Shown: positions 53,658 through 64,000 of the stretch, piece after piece
Layout of the letters: every line of letters begins with the position of its first letter
How positions within the stretch are numbered: the first letter of the stretch is position 1
From: Madurella fahalii
Lineage: Eukaryota; Ascomycota; Sordariomycetes; Sordariales
Assembly: GCA_029876055.1 (NCBI GenBank)
Contig: CM056874.1
Coordinates: forward strand, 5,828,001 to 5,892,000
Direction of reading: 5' to 3'
Length of the DNA: 64,000 nt
Notes under the pieces: generated by a model
Databases searched by the model: none
The model's input: the letters and a program-made list of their open reading frames with translations, nothing else
What the model was told of the DNA's origin: nothing
Program-made: the position numbers and the translations under genes

Positions 53658-56600
53658 GGTGTTTGTGTCTCGTTTCCTGGCTTGTCCCGCGGGACTAGGA
53701 TGCGGTAGGTGGCGGGGAATAAGATTTGCCGTTGCCGTTGCCGGCAATCTCTAGTGTATACCCACGATCGGACAAGCGCTTTAGAGAGGCGACTTCGCTG
53801 GATGGACGCTATCGCCGGTCCGGAGAGCAGACACAGTGAGACCAGCGTCGCATGTCCACTCGAGGACTGCCGGGAGCCAGAACCAGGAGAGCGGAAACCG
53901 GTGGTGGGACGGCGTGCGGGTGGCTACAGTAAGGTTATGTAGGGCAGGCCACGATGTCGGGGTTCACAACCGCGCATGCACAAGCGCCGGGGGAAAGGAG
54001 CAGTTGCAGTTCCAGAGCGGTCACAATGTGATCGGGAAGGCGGTACAACAGTAGCGTCAGTGTACTGGAGTGCGGTGAGATGCGAAGTAAACGGATCAAC
54101 TGGGGTTCCCCTGCGAGGGGTGTCACGGCGGGGTCTAGGGCCAATATGTGTGATATTGAGGTGAGGTGGGAGGGAAGCAGCAAAGAGAGGGGACCGGTAG
54201 CCGGTGGTTCGAGGTCGATCCGAGAGGTGTTCTCCCCGTCCCGGCACTTGCAGTCACTTGCAGCATGCCATCCGTTAGGTATGCCTGCGGCGCCTGCCCC
54301 CAGAGCTGCCAGAGTGAGGTGGCTGCTAGCACCTTGCCCAGGGTACCTATAATTATAGCAGGGTGTGCGTGCGACAATGCGTGTCAACTCCCCAGAAGCA
54401 CCGAACCGAACCAGGGCGAGGCGGTAAGTCGGCCGAAAGTCGACGGCTGGTTGGGCAGCCGGAGGACGGCCACAAGTGGCCACACTGGTGCATTGCATGG
54501 CCGGTGCAGTGGTGAGGTGGGGGTGCCCGCCGCCAGGGTGCGAGGGGCCGGACGAGGGAGGGTTGCTCTGGATGCCCATTGGGCTGAAAATACTGTCGTG
54601 CTTGCCATTATCGGACGGCTCCGTCGCCTGATTGGTTCATCTCTGAAGAATCGCTTCAAAAAATAGACGGCCTAAGCGCCCAGCGGCCTGGCGCTAATCC
54701 GCATCAGACCGCCGTCCCTTTTGGTGGGCGGGAAGGAAACGGGGAAACTCCCTGGTGAGCCGATCGCTCAACGCACCTCAGCAAGCCCTGCACCTGCTCA
54801 CCACGTCGCTGCAGCCCTGGGACTCGGCTCACCGGCGTACCCGCTCTCGCCTTACCCTCATTAATCAGGAAGACCGCTTCTGCGGCCTGCGTGGCGATCG
54901 GTAGTTCAGTTCATGGCTGTTGCGCTGGTGAGGCCGCGGGAGCGTGAGGCGTTGATACGGAGCCCTTGCGCTGTTCCGCGTGGAAGCCAGGGAGTTCCGA
55001 AGCCACTTTTGCTATGGGCTATCGACCCTGGTCTGGGGCCCACAGCATGTTGCACACCTTGTACTGTACGCCTCCCGGTTGCACACCGCAGTCGCGGGGC
55101 CGAGGTGCCTTCAACCCTTCCGGCTACAGTGTGCTCTCATCTACCGTTTGTCCCCTTGGCCGTCCTGAGCGCCGCCAGGGCGCAATTGGATTCGGTCAAG
55201 CGATCAGAGTTCAATTGGGCTCGAGAGGCATCTGATCGACAACTAGCGCGATAGCTTCCGGCGCAGTTCATCGTGGAACGGTCCGGCTGACGATGGAGCT
55301 AAGGTTGCGGCCACTCCCCGGCCGAGGATGTCCGACTTCTCCACAGCGTGCGTGCGGAGTCTGCAGCTCGACCGTCATCCCATGCCTTTTCGGATGCAGG
55401 CGAGGCTTGGCCGGCTACCCCGCCCTGCTTCGACTCCCCACGTTCCTGTCATCCACATCTTCATGAGACCCGGTGTCGACGGAACATTCTTGTGGGCATG
55501 ACGCCTAGGGGCCACATGATGGGGACGACATGTGTGTCCTGCGTAGTTTGCGGTCGCCTCGGGGAAAGTTTCATGGCAAAATTCCTGGTTGTTGCCACGT
55601 TCGGGACCGGAACCGAGCAGTTGCGGTGAATCTCAGCTTTCGTCATCGCTATCAACACCCTTGTTCCTTCATCTCCCACCCGAAATTCCACGGCGGTGAG
55701 CCCTCGAAATCGGAAAGACCCCTCTCAGGTGACCATCCGGGACAGCTTCCCGATGCTGAGCAGGCCCTGTGCTCGCTTGGTCCGACGACCATCATGCGAG
55801 CCGCGGATCTAGCGACCCAGATCCTTTGGCGGGTCTATCTCAAGGACTCCAGTTCAACCTCAACTGTTGCACCCGGGCTTATTACGCATTTTGCTAAAAT
55901 TCAAGAGAACCCCTGCCCTTGGCTCGCAGAACCGGAGCTGCAAGCCATACGGCGTCTCTCCGTCTCTACGCCCGGAAGATAACCGCTCATCTGATCCATG
56001 CTCGCGACATCGGGCTTGCTCAACGGGGCGTTATGCTGCCGGCACCGCTGCAAAAGTGGTACAGCAGACACACCGACTCTGTGTCGTCATAGTTCGTGCT
56101 TGATGGTCCTCGGACGTCGTTTTGAGGTGCATCGAATACTGGCCTTCGTTGCTCGGGTTAGGAACGCACCGGCTACTGGCATTCGTAACATGCAAGGGGT
56201 GTTACGATTCACGGCTACTGACATACTTCCAGAGGTTCCATGCCGTTGTCTCGGAACGATTCGTGATGAGGTAACAACCACCAAGGATGAGTCAAACTGG
56301 TGAGACCTCGAGAAACGCTTACCGCGTATGATGACCAACTTGGCCGTCATCGCGGTGTAGAATCCTATCAACCACCCAGCGGCTACCTACATCCACCATC
56401 TCTGACGCCCCGAGTATTCCCTCCTCGGGACGCGCTTCCCGTACATCTCTTGACCGCCACAACCAACTTTTGAGAGGGCGCCATCTCGGCTGATGCTCAG
56501 GGGTAAAAGGGAGGTCGTTCATCGGTCGTCTCCGAGATTGTGTGAACCCACTTGTGAGTTTAGGATCCTGTCGTGACCGGGATGCTTGCAAGACCGACAA

Positions 56601-58458
56601 TAGCCTCTGAACCAACCTCTCCGTTGCCATCCCATTCCTCTCTCGGCAGTGCACTAATTTGCGTCTGCACAGGACTTCATATCCGCTCGGTCGTGAACTT
56701 TGGGAACCGAATCAGCTCAGTGAAAAAACTGCCTCTGCGGATTCACATGACAAAAGGGGGCTGCGACCTAGAGCGAGGTGGATGGTCGGCCCAATATCAC
56801 GACAACGTTCCGAAGAACAGACCCTGGAGTGTGAGTGGCTAGCTAGGGAGATGTAGGGTCGCACTACGGATGATCCTGAACATCAAAGTTATCGAATTGG
56901 AGCAGGTTCCTGGGATCTTTCTTCTAACGCACGTGTTTTGCCTTGATTGCGCCATGAGACAGGCGTCGTCGAGACTCTCTCGCTTCGGTTTTCTGTTTTC
57001 TGTTTTCTGTCGCTTTTGTGATCGTCGTCACTATCTAGGAATTAATCTCCTTATCACGTCCGTAGCACCAACATCATCACGAAACTACCCTGCCATCTTG
57101 GCATTCTGGTACCCTGGCTCTCAGACATGGCTCACGATCTCTCTTGCAAGGGTTAAGTTGCGGAGGCTATCGGTGACGACGTGCATACTGCAACGTGTCT
57201 GTGTAGGCTTGTCTCGTTGTGGGTCTTCTAGGCCAGCCCAGAAAGCTGAAATCTTTTGAATCCCTGTTCTGTGAGGGGTCAAGATCTACTGTACTAACGA
57301 GTTCTCTTCCAAAACAGGAAGAGGGGAGGGAGCAACATTTGAGTTTTGGGGGGCTTCTGTAAGCCCCTATTGTTTATTCTGCTGCCAGTCACTTGCCACG
57401 GTATCGTGATCAGATGCATCCAACAGTCCAGACGTTGCTAGGCTTTGGTTGGTTCGCCCTTGCCCGGGGAGAGAGGCGCAGACTAATCTTCAGCCGGGTT
57501 TAGGCGGATCTTCAATCAATGCCTGATGCTCAGCTCACGGGCCGTTAAACTGCGCCCTGAAAGTTCAGGGTTCGCACGGGCATCTGGGGTTGTCATGAGG
57601 ATCTGCGAGACAGGGGGAACACGATGATTTGACCGTTGGCCTTTGCGGGCGCCATCCGCAAGAGTATTTGCACGCCACCAGATTAGACATGGACCACGGA
57701 TAGACTCACACCCTCCCGATTTTGGTCGGGAGGAGCACTTTGATAGCCATCCAAGCCAGTTTCAGCCGTCGAGTTGCCCGTCCAAGAAGGATAGCTTGTG
57801 AAGCCATCGGAGGGATTACTGCGTGGAGTGGCGGCCATGAGTCGATTTTTGCCCGGAAAACAAAATTCTCGCAAGCCTAAAAACCTGGTAAAAGAGCCCA
57901 TGAGTGTTATGCGAGATGCATGCGCCGCACGGCAGACGCGGCCAAGCTGAAAATTACCGGGCCGTTCCCTCTCCTCCTCGTCTTTGGCAGGGTAGCAATT
58001 TGTCATGGTGGTTCTCACTCATCTCGAATGGGATGTGGACGACTGCGACGACTGGCATAGACGGGATTCCCACAACTCTCCGAGCACTGACAATACTTGG
58101 CACAAATAACGCTTGCAATGGCGTAGTGTAGATGTGAATGATAGATGCGGTAGCGATTCTCCCCCCAGCGTGATAACGTGCAAAGGCAAATCCCACCGGC
58201 GTTGTCATCGGCCGTTCTCTCTTTTAGCCGTGATGCCGTTGAACATAGTTGACAGATTGGGGAGGTGTGATGATGGGCAGGGGTGGTGACAAATTCCTGA
58301 CACAGTGAGCGCAGTTTGTGTGCGACTAGGCTTCTTGGCACCTCAGGGTCGGCAATGGACAGAGGAGCTTGAATCCTGCCGCCCTCGGAACCGTGCGCTG
58401 CGAGATCTCCGTGGTCTCGGTCAGCAACACGCCGAGAAAGAGAAGATTTCTCTGGGAT

Positions 58459-58730
58459 GGAAAATTAGCCTGAGAAAACTGGAAGTGGGATAATTAACCT
58501 GGACAAGAGATATTGGGCTAATTTGGTCCACAAGTGATGGGCAAAAATAGGACGCAGCGCTGATCCTGTCATGCAGGTGTATGCTGTAGTGCATGCTACC
58601 ATGGCCATAATTAGCCCGCATCTGCAATGTGGGCAAATTTTTCCATTACATCCACAAGGGCAAATTTGGCAACGGGCGGTTAACAAGCTAATTTTCCCGG
58701 AAGCGGGCACCGGGCGGCTAATTAACCCGG
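58459..58730. promoter_or_regulatory. Cluster of AATT-centred near-palindromes
   Basis: About nine copies in 270 bases of a motif approximating GGGCAAATTT/GGCTAATTNNCCC in both orientations: near 58460, 58488, 58515, 58538, 58608, 58631, 58658, 58687 and 58716. Core CTAATT or CAAATT flanked by G/C runs. Looser copies occur at about 58888 and 59001. The density suggests clustered protein-binding sites, about 3 kb upstream of the PRO1-like start codon. Confidence 0.45.
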
Positions 58731-61064
58731 TTTCCTTGGGAGGGATTTGCGCTCGGATTTGCAGGGCGGTTCGGATGATTTGGCAGAAGCGCTGCCTTTG
58801 TTCAGACCACGCATCCACCCAGTGGCGATAGTGAATCACTTGACGCCTCAAACATGTCGCTCCTCATCACGCGTGCTTCTATAAAGCCACAAATTTGTCC
58901 ATTCGCGCTTCTGCTTGATTATGTCTCAGATGTTTCTGAAGTGCATGAGCCGGCGGCGGCCATAGCATTTCCACCAAAGCCAGAAGGAAGATTGCTCGCC
59001 CGCAAATTTGTTCACTTGGGATACAGTCTGGCAAGATCGACGGGTCTGCCGCTACCTGCACCGGGAAAAATCGAGGTACCTCCGCTCCTCGGTGCACAAC
59101 CGGGCAGTAAGCTGGCCGACCGAGCAAGGCTGTTTGACCGTGCCCCTTCGTCCCGCAGAGCAGAACAGCCAAGGCTGGGCCGCTGGAACCAAGAGGGACA
59201 AGGCGGGCTGGATGTCAATCATCGGACAGGGACCCCGCGGCCATCCTTGGTACATCTTGGTTATCCCTGTACCTTCCCGCGTTATTGGCCAAAGCGTCTG
59301 TCCTTAGCGTAAACAATCCTTGTAACTAACCCTGGTTGATCTTGATGCTCGAGCCAATCTGGGATGGTTGCCGCCCCTCGGGCCGCATGCTCATATGCAC
59401 GAGCCATGAGTCGTCACACTTGCCGACCGCATTCCATCGAATCAACGTCGATAACCGCACATTGTCCCAAGACGCCAATTCTTTTGCGCGCAACCACACA
59501 CCATCAGCTGCTGACCCCCAATCCAAAGTTCCGCGCTCTGCGGATATGCTACGCTGATACTCGTTCCCCTCAGACCCCATCGTCGCATGATTGCGCGGAT
59601 TTTTGAGCATAGCCAGGTACCAGGTGTAACATTCGACCACGAGCGGATACCTCCGCTGCCTCGGCCCACGTCTACAGTACCTGGTCTCTTCCGCAGGAGT
59701 ATGCCGAGAGTGGATGTACGGAGCACTTTGTCCTACCACGGCTCAGCGAAGGGCCTGCAGGGCAGCTTTCTCCAGCTCGGACTGGCCAGCCACGTCGACC
59801 AGAGCAATGCAGCTCCAACGACTGGCTGGTGAGGCGACCAATCCGAGCTCGGCCGTCCGACCGGCCCTGATGATTTGAGAACTGTTCGGATTTGGCATTC
59901 CCACCGCCATCGAAAGTGGAAAGCCGGTTGTCGCCTCCGGCAAGGTTTATGCTCATATTGAAAGTCACGCGGGGGTACGGCAAATCGCTCACGCTGTGCA
60001 GGGGCCCTCTTTCCCCTCGTTGCTGATCCGGGGCTCCCATCCGATGGGAGATTACGAAGATCGCAGAGGCATGGCTCCAAAGCGGGTCGTGGGCAGGACG
60101 GGCATTGAATACTGTGCTGTATCGTTGAGGCAGAACTTCACCACGTACCGCCGTGCAGTACACCGTGCACGGTCGTTGTCATCTGGGGGAGACGACGGCC
60201 ACCGCGTCATATTCCGGAAGGGCCTTCCTTCCTACTGTCAGAGTTGGACGGATATGGTGTCGGTTGGTGCGAAGGATGTGTGCATATGCATCGTCGATAT
60301 GGTGGGCCAGGGTTGCAAAGAGCCATCGGCAAGAGTGTAGGGTAAACCTCGGACTCATTGGCCAGTTGCTGCCCACCCACTCGGCCTCGAGTATCTGGCC
60401 TAGGCTCTTTCGGTCCCGGGGTTTGTTGGGCTTCAACGGTTTTGGTCTGCCCCGGCAGACTTTGTTGATGAGCTTCTCAAGGGCGAGATAAGACAGCAAA
60501 GACGATGCTGGACGGCTCTTGGGCAGGCTGGGTAGCGAGCCCAGTCCATCCGGCTTCCTTCCCACTCGCGGGGACGTCCTTGACCGGGCTTGTTTGGAGA
60601 TCAGCAATGACATCGGGCCTCTGATTCCCGCTCTGGATGGCTGGGCTTCCCAAGCGAGTTAGGCGTGCCTGTTGTGAGCATCTTGAATACCTCCGTCATG
60701 TACCCTGCGGGCGGGCTGACCCCCGTACCAATGAGCAGGCGGTCTTGGTTGCAGACCTCGACATGCATGAGCTGCCTGTTTAATCGCTCGACTGACCCAT
60801 ACCCCTGCAGCCACTTCTTTCCGGGACGAGTGCGGCCGACGTGGAGAGTTGTGCCCGCTCACATATGGACCCCATGTCACCATTGTCACCCTACATGGGA
60901 CCTCCCACTCGGTGGGGTCCTGTTGGTCGTTCCCTTCCGAAGAGAGACGTGCCGAGTGGCCGCCGCCTATTGATGGGCACCAATAAGCGCATCGTCCTTC
61001 CCCCGCCCCCAGCGAGTGACTCGAAAAGAGCCGAGCGGACGCACATGCAGACACTATGGGACAA

Positions 61065-61221
61065 GTGGGCAAATATCACAAAATGGGCCAAAAAAAGGAA
61101 AGCGGTCATTTTGCCCACAATGTTCAAAAATAGAACACAGCAAATCACCGCAAACTTGGGGCTGGGAGCTTGCAGGCTGGCTAAGATATAAGAATTTGCC
61201 CACTTCCTTCGAGGGCAAATG
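61065..61221. promoter_or_regulatory. Second cluster of GTGGGCAAAT / ATTTGCCCAC motifs
   Basis: Four copies in about 160 bases: GTGGGCAAAT (61066), inverted TTTTGCCCAC (61109), inverted ATTTGCCCAC (61194), and GAGGGCAAAT (61211), with AATGGGCCAAA nearby. It lies about 500 bases before the PRO1-like start, so it is more likely promoter or leader. Same core as the upstream cluster. Confidence 0.45.
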
Positions 61222-61716
61222 TTTCGATCTTCTCTTGAGCAGGCACGAAACGAAGTTGGAGATCCCGAGGTGTCGTCCAGTCCAGTCCAGTCAACAGACT
61301 CCCTTAACCTCTCTCTCTCTCCCTCTCTCTTTTTAATTACTCCTTTGCTCGCCGCCAACCAGATTGGTTCCGACTCGGCAGCATTCATCATCTCACGCTA
61401 TTCAGATTCCAGAAACGCAAGCCGGACTTGCTCGGATCCAGTCATTCATTCACGACACAGCATACAGTAATCTAATAGTCCCCACGACGATTTGAGTTTT
61501 TGAAGAACGTCTGGAGGGCTTGAGAGTTTGGAATCCGAGGACAGGGCCCCTCCCCCGAATTCGATTTTCCACCACCCCAGGCATCTGGACCTTGACCAGC
61601 GAGGATCCCGTCCCGCCTGTGCTCGGCCCAGCCCAAAACTCACACCCCCCCCCCCCCCCCCCGGCCGCGCCCCGCCACCCCTCCCCCCTGGTACCTCAAG
61701 AGGGTAACGCATACAA

Positions 61717-63845
61717 ATGTCAACACTACCCCCCAACCACCAAGGAGTCCACAGGAAAGCATCGCAGGTCAACATGGCTGCCACTTCGACTGCGACGACA
61801 ACAAAGGCCAAGGCCACTTCCAAGGCCGGTGCTAATGCCAACCCGAAGCAAAAGACACAGATGCACCGTCGCTCAAGGACAGGTTCGTCTTACCCGCTCC
61901 CGACTGCTTGCCGGATCTGGAAGCTAACATTGGTGGTGGTGAAGGATGCTACACATGCAGGCTAAGGAGGAAGAAGTGCGACGAGGGTTCGCCCATGTGC
62001 ACCGCTTGCAAGCATCTCGGTCTAGTATGCGAGTACAAGCGGCCGATGTGGTGGAGCAACAACGATGCGCGGCGGAAGCACAAGGACGACATCAAGATGA
62101 TCATCAAGCGCAAGAAGCTATCCGAGAAGTCGACGCACACAATCCAGACCGCCGTCGGCTCGCCGCCAGGCCTCTCGCACTCGCTCCCGACGTCGGCGAC
62201 CTTCTCGGATCCCCTCGACCGCGCGCGCTCTGCCTCAATCGACTCGCACTTTGGTTTCAATTTCAATAGCCCGCAAAGCTCCCACGAATTCGGCCCATTT
62301 ACGCCGCAGATGCACCCCGAATTCATGTTCTCGCCTTACTCACCTTACGAGATCGACGTCAAGACCGAGAGGCAAATGTTCATCAACGATGTCCCAACCT
62401 TGAGGGAATCGACCACCTCGACCTTCAGCACCTACCAGACCCCTCCGCCGCCGGGCACGATCCTGCCTCAATTCCCTCTGGAAGGCGAATGGACGGAACA
62501 GGTATACTCGGAGCGGAGGGAGTCGCTGACCGAAGAGACGCTGAACGTCAACTTCTTCGACTTTGCCCACGGACCGTCGATGAGCTCGAGACAAGTGGCA
62601 ATTGAGCTCGACGAGGGCGACCAGCGGTTGCTCGATCACTTCGTCCAATTTGTGCTCCCCACCATCTTCCCGATCCTCGAGTCGAACCAACACGGATCGG
62701 TCAGCTCCGACCTCATCCTCCCGGCGCTACAGAACAACAAGGGCTACCTGCACTGCTGCTTGAGCATCGCTGCCCAGCACTACAAGGCGGCGATGGGCCT
62801 GCAGGGCGACGATATCGACGGCGACATCATGCGCCACCGGTACGCGACCATCTCGGCGCTCTGCGACGCCCTCAACAGGGACGAGAACCACCAGCAGATC
62901 CTCGAGGCCGCCCTCGGCCTCATCTTCTTCCAGTGCTGCGTCGGCCGCTTCGACGACTCCCTCCCGGACATCCCCTGGCACCAGCACTTCCAAGCCGCCA
63001 TTTCGCTGGTCCAGAAACTCGACCTGCCGCGCATCGTCTCGGATCCCAACGAGCCGCTCACGCAAGCGCCCTTCAACATGACACTCACGGCGTGGATCGA
63101 CATCCTCGGCGCGACGATGCAGGGCCGCGCACCTACATTCGCGCACACCTACCGCGAGAAGCACCTCTCGCCGACCAACCCCTCGATGGGCCTCCGCGAG
63201 CTCATGGGCTGCGAGGACCGCGTCATGTACCTCATCTCGGAGATCGCCTGCCTCGAGGCGCTCAAGAAGGACGGCATGGACGACATCACGCTCTGCCAGC
63301 ACGTGCACGTGCTCGGCGACCAGATCGGCCTGACCGAGATGGGCGAGGGCAGCCCGGCGCTGCCGTTCAACGCTAACGGCTCGCTGAGCCCCAAGCAGCT
63401 GAGCAAGAACATCACGGCCGCGTTCCGCCTGGCCGCGCGCATCTACCTGTGCAGCCTGGTCCCCGGCTTCTCCCCCGCCCAGGCGAGCTGCGTCGGCCTG
63501 GTGGATAAGCTCGTGGGGGTGCTGCAGACGATCCCCTCGGGCCCGGCCGGGTTCGACCGCTCGCTTGCGTGGGTCTACCTCGTTGGCGGGAGCGTGAGCG
63601 TCGCGGGGTCGTCGTTCCGCCTCTTCTTTGAGGACCGGGTCGCCCAACTCGGGGATCTCGCCAACTTTGGCAGCTTCGGGCGGGTCGCATGCCTGCTTCG
63701 CGAGGTTTGGCTGCAAGTTGATTCGCAGCAGGCGGCGGCCTCTCCAGCTGGAACGGAGGCTCCACAGCAGCAACAGCAACAACAGCAGTATGTCCACTGG
63801 CGGGATGTCATGCAGATGAAGGGTTGGGATTACTTGCTCATTTGA
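61717..63845 (+). CDS. pro1: Zn2Cys6 transcription factor, PRO1/ADV-1 type
   Basis: A binuclear zinc-cluster regulator. In Sordaria and Neurospora, PRO1/ADV-1 controls fruiting-body development and cell fusion. Exons 61717-61882 and 61945-63845 encode 688 residues, or 669 if ATG 61774 (MAATSTATTTKAK) is used; both are in frame, and the second better matches the expected start. The intron (GTTCGT...AAG, branch GCTAAC) falls inside the DNA-binding domain and joins HRRSRT to GCYTCRLRRKKCDEGSPMC. The linker RPMWWSNNDARRKHKDD and the Ser/Pro-rich stretch SPPGLSHSLPTSATFSDPLD are as I recall for PRO1. The fungal-specific transcription factor domain fills the second half, and a Gln run lies near the C-terminus (WRDVMQMKGWDYLLI). 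Confidence 0.82.
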
Positions 63846-64000
63846 GGGAGAGAAAGGCAATCAAAGAAAAAAAAAAGAAAAAAAGAAAGAAAGGCGCCCG
63901 CTCGAAAGTTCTTCAATGCTGGTTTCACTTGAAGAGGCCTCTTCATCTGCATGGACAAACTAACTGCAAAGCTGTCAAAGCTTCGCTGTGGCGTGAATGG
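63846..64000. other. 3' region of the PRO1-like gene
   Basis: 155 bases after the stop codon to the window edge, starting with a purine-rich A/G stretch. No other feature. Confidence 0.6.

Larger units (their letters stand above)
53658..61716. other. Long gene-poor region upstream of PRO1-like regulator
   Basis: About 8 kb with no coding frame I can support on either strand; the ORFs present are short, without conserved motifs, and often overlap in several frames. It must contain the promoter of the SAM-PH gene at its left end and that of the regulator at its right. Two clusters of an AATT-centred motif (58459-58730 and 61065-61221) are described separately. A 16-18 base C run lies at about 61647-61663, just before the start. 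A long 5' leader, possibly with introns or upstream frames, or a non-coding RNA is possible. Confidence 0.6.

Noticed and set aside
53935..54579. 214-codon minus-strand frame
   Set aside because: Non-ATG-dependent, no motif, in the promoter region of the SAM-PH gene, with overlapping frames on both strands.
62727..63860. 377-codon frame antisense to the PRO1-like gene
   Set aside because: Arg/Glu/Ala/Leu-rich shadow typical of antisense of GC-rich coding DNA; no domain.

Overview
The window is nuclear DNA of a filamentous ascomycete, most likely a Sordariomycete of the order Sordariales (Chaetomiaceae/Sordariaceae-like). The evidence is mostly single-copy genes with short 54-126 bp introns (GTRNGT donors, CTAAC/CTGAC branch points, YAG acceptors), GC-rich third codon positions, and filamentous-fungal families: an alpha/beta-hydrolase-NACHT-ankyrin NLR, a WSC-domain surface protein, and a PRO1/ADV-1-type Zn2Cys6 regulator. 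No rRNA, convincing intact tRNA, CRISPR array or complete transposon was seen. Naming rests on motifs and remembered family features; no database search was possible.

Layout. 1-2237 (-): MSH1, cut by the window edge. 3809-4864 (+): acidic-tailed hypothetical protein. 4865-6439: non-coding, with a SINE-like block and hairpins. 6440-9770 (+): GH38 alpha-mannosidase AMS1 with a one-base frameshift. 10135-13036 (-): NOP14, divergent from a fungal membrane-anchored unknown at 13334-14398 (+). 16599-19313 (+): CLIP-170. 20431-21806 (+): ENV7/STK16 kinase. 22303-23904 (-): nucleoside hydrolase. 24324-25937 (-): RED splicing factor, divergent from REV1 at 26387-29968 (+). 30175-31002 (-): WSC protein. 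32342-33606 (-): low-complexity Cys/Pro/RGS-rich unknown that may carry a premature stop. 34122-36491 (-): OCT1. 37284-38308 (+): MIC26-like. 38581-39633 (-): TPC1. 40851-42143 (+): unknown. 43351-47917 (-): the NLR. 48801-49784 (+): SOD-fold mitoribosomal protein. 50896-53657 (-): SAM-PH protein. 53658-61716: about 8 kb without a convincing gene. 61717-63845 (+): PRO1/ADV-1-like regulator.

Most genes are housekeeping and unrelated in function. Two groupings stand out. OCT1, MIC26 and TPC1 sit consecutively at 34-39.7 kb and all act in mitochondria; MSH1 and the SOD-fold ribosomal protein are also mitochondrial but lie apart. The accessory part is the 43.3-48 kb NLR, with a lipase-like effector, a NACHT switch and 11 ankyrin repeats whose DNA is unusually homogeneous. 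The most interesting non-coding signal is the long leader/upstream region of the PRO1-like gene, which holds two clusters of an AATT-centred near-palindrome (GGGCAAATTT / GGCTAATTAACCC) about 3 kb and 0.5 kb before the start codon.

Introns were placed by hand from splice consensus and reading-frame continuity. Several models depend on a non-obvious intron: a 78-nt intron without stops in the NLR, a GC-AG intron in the ribosomal protein gene, and a 12-nt first exon in the low-complexity gene. These need transcript support.
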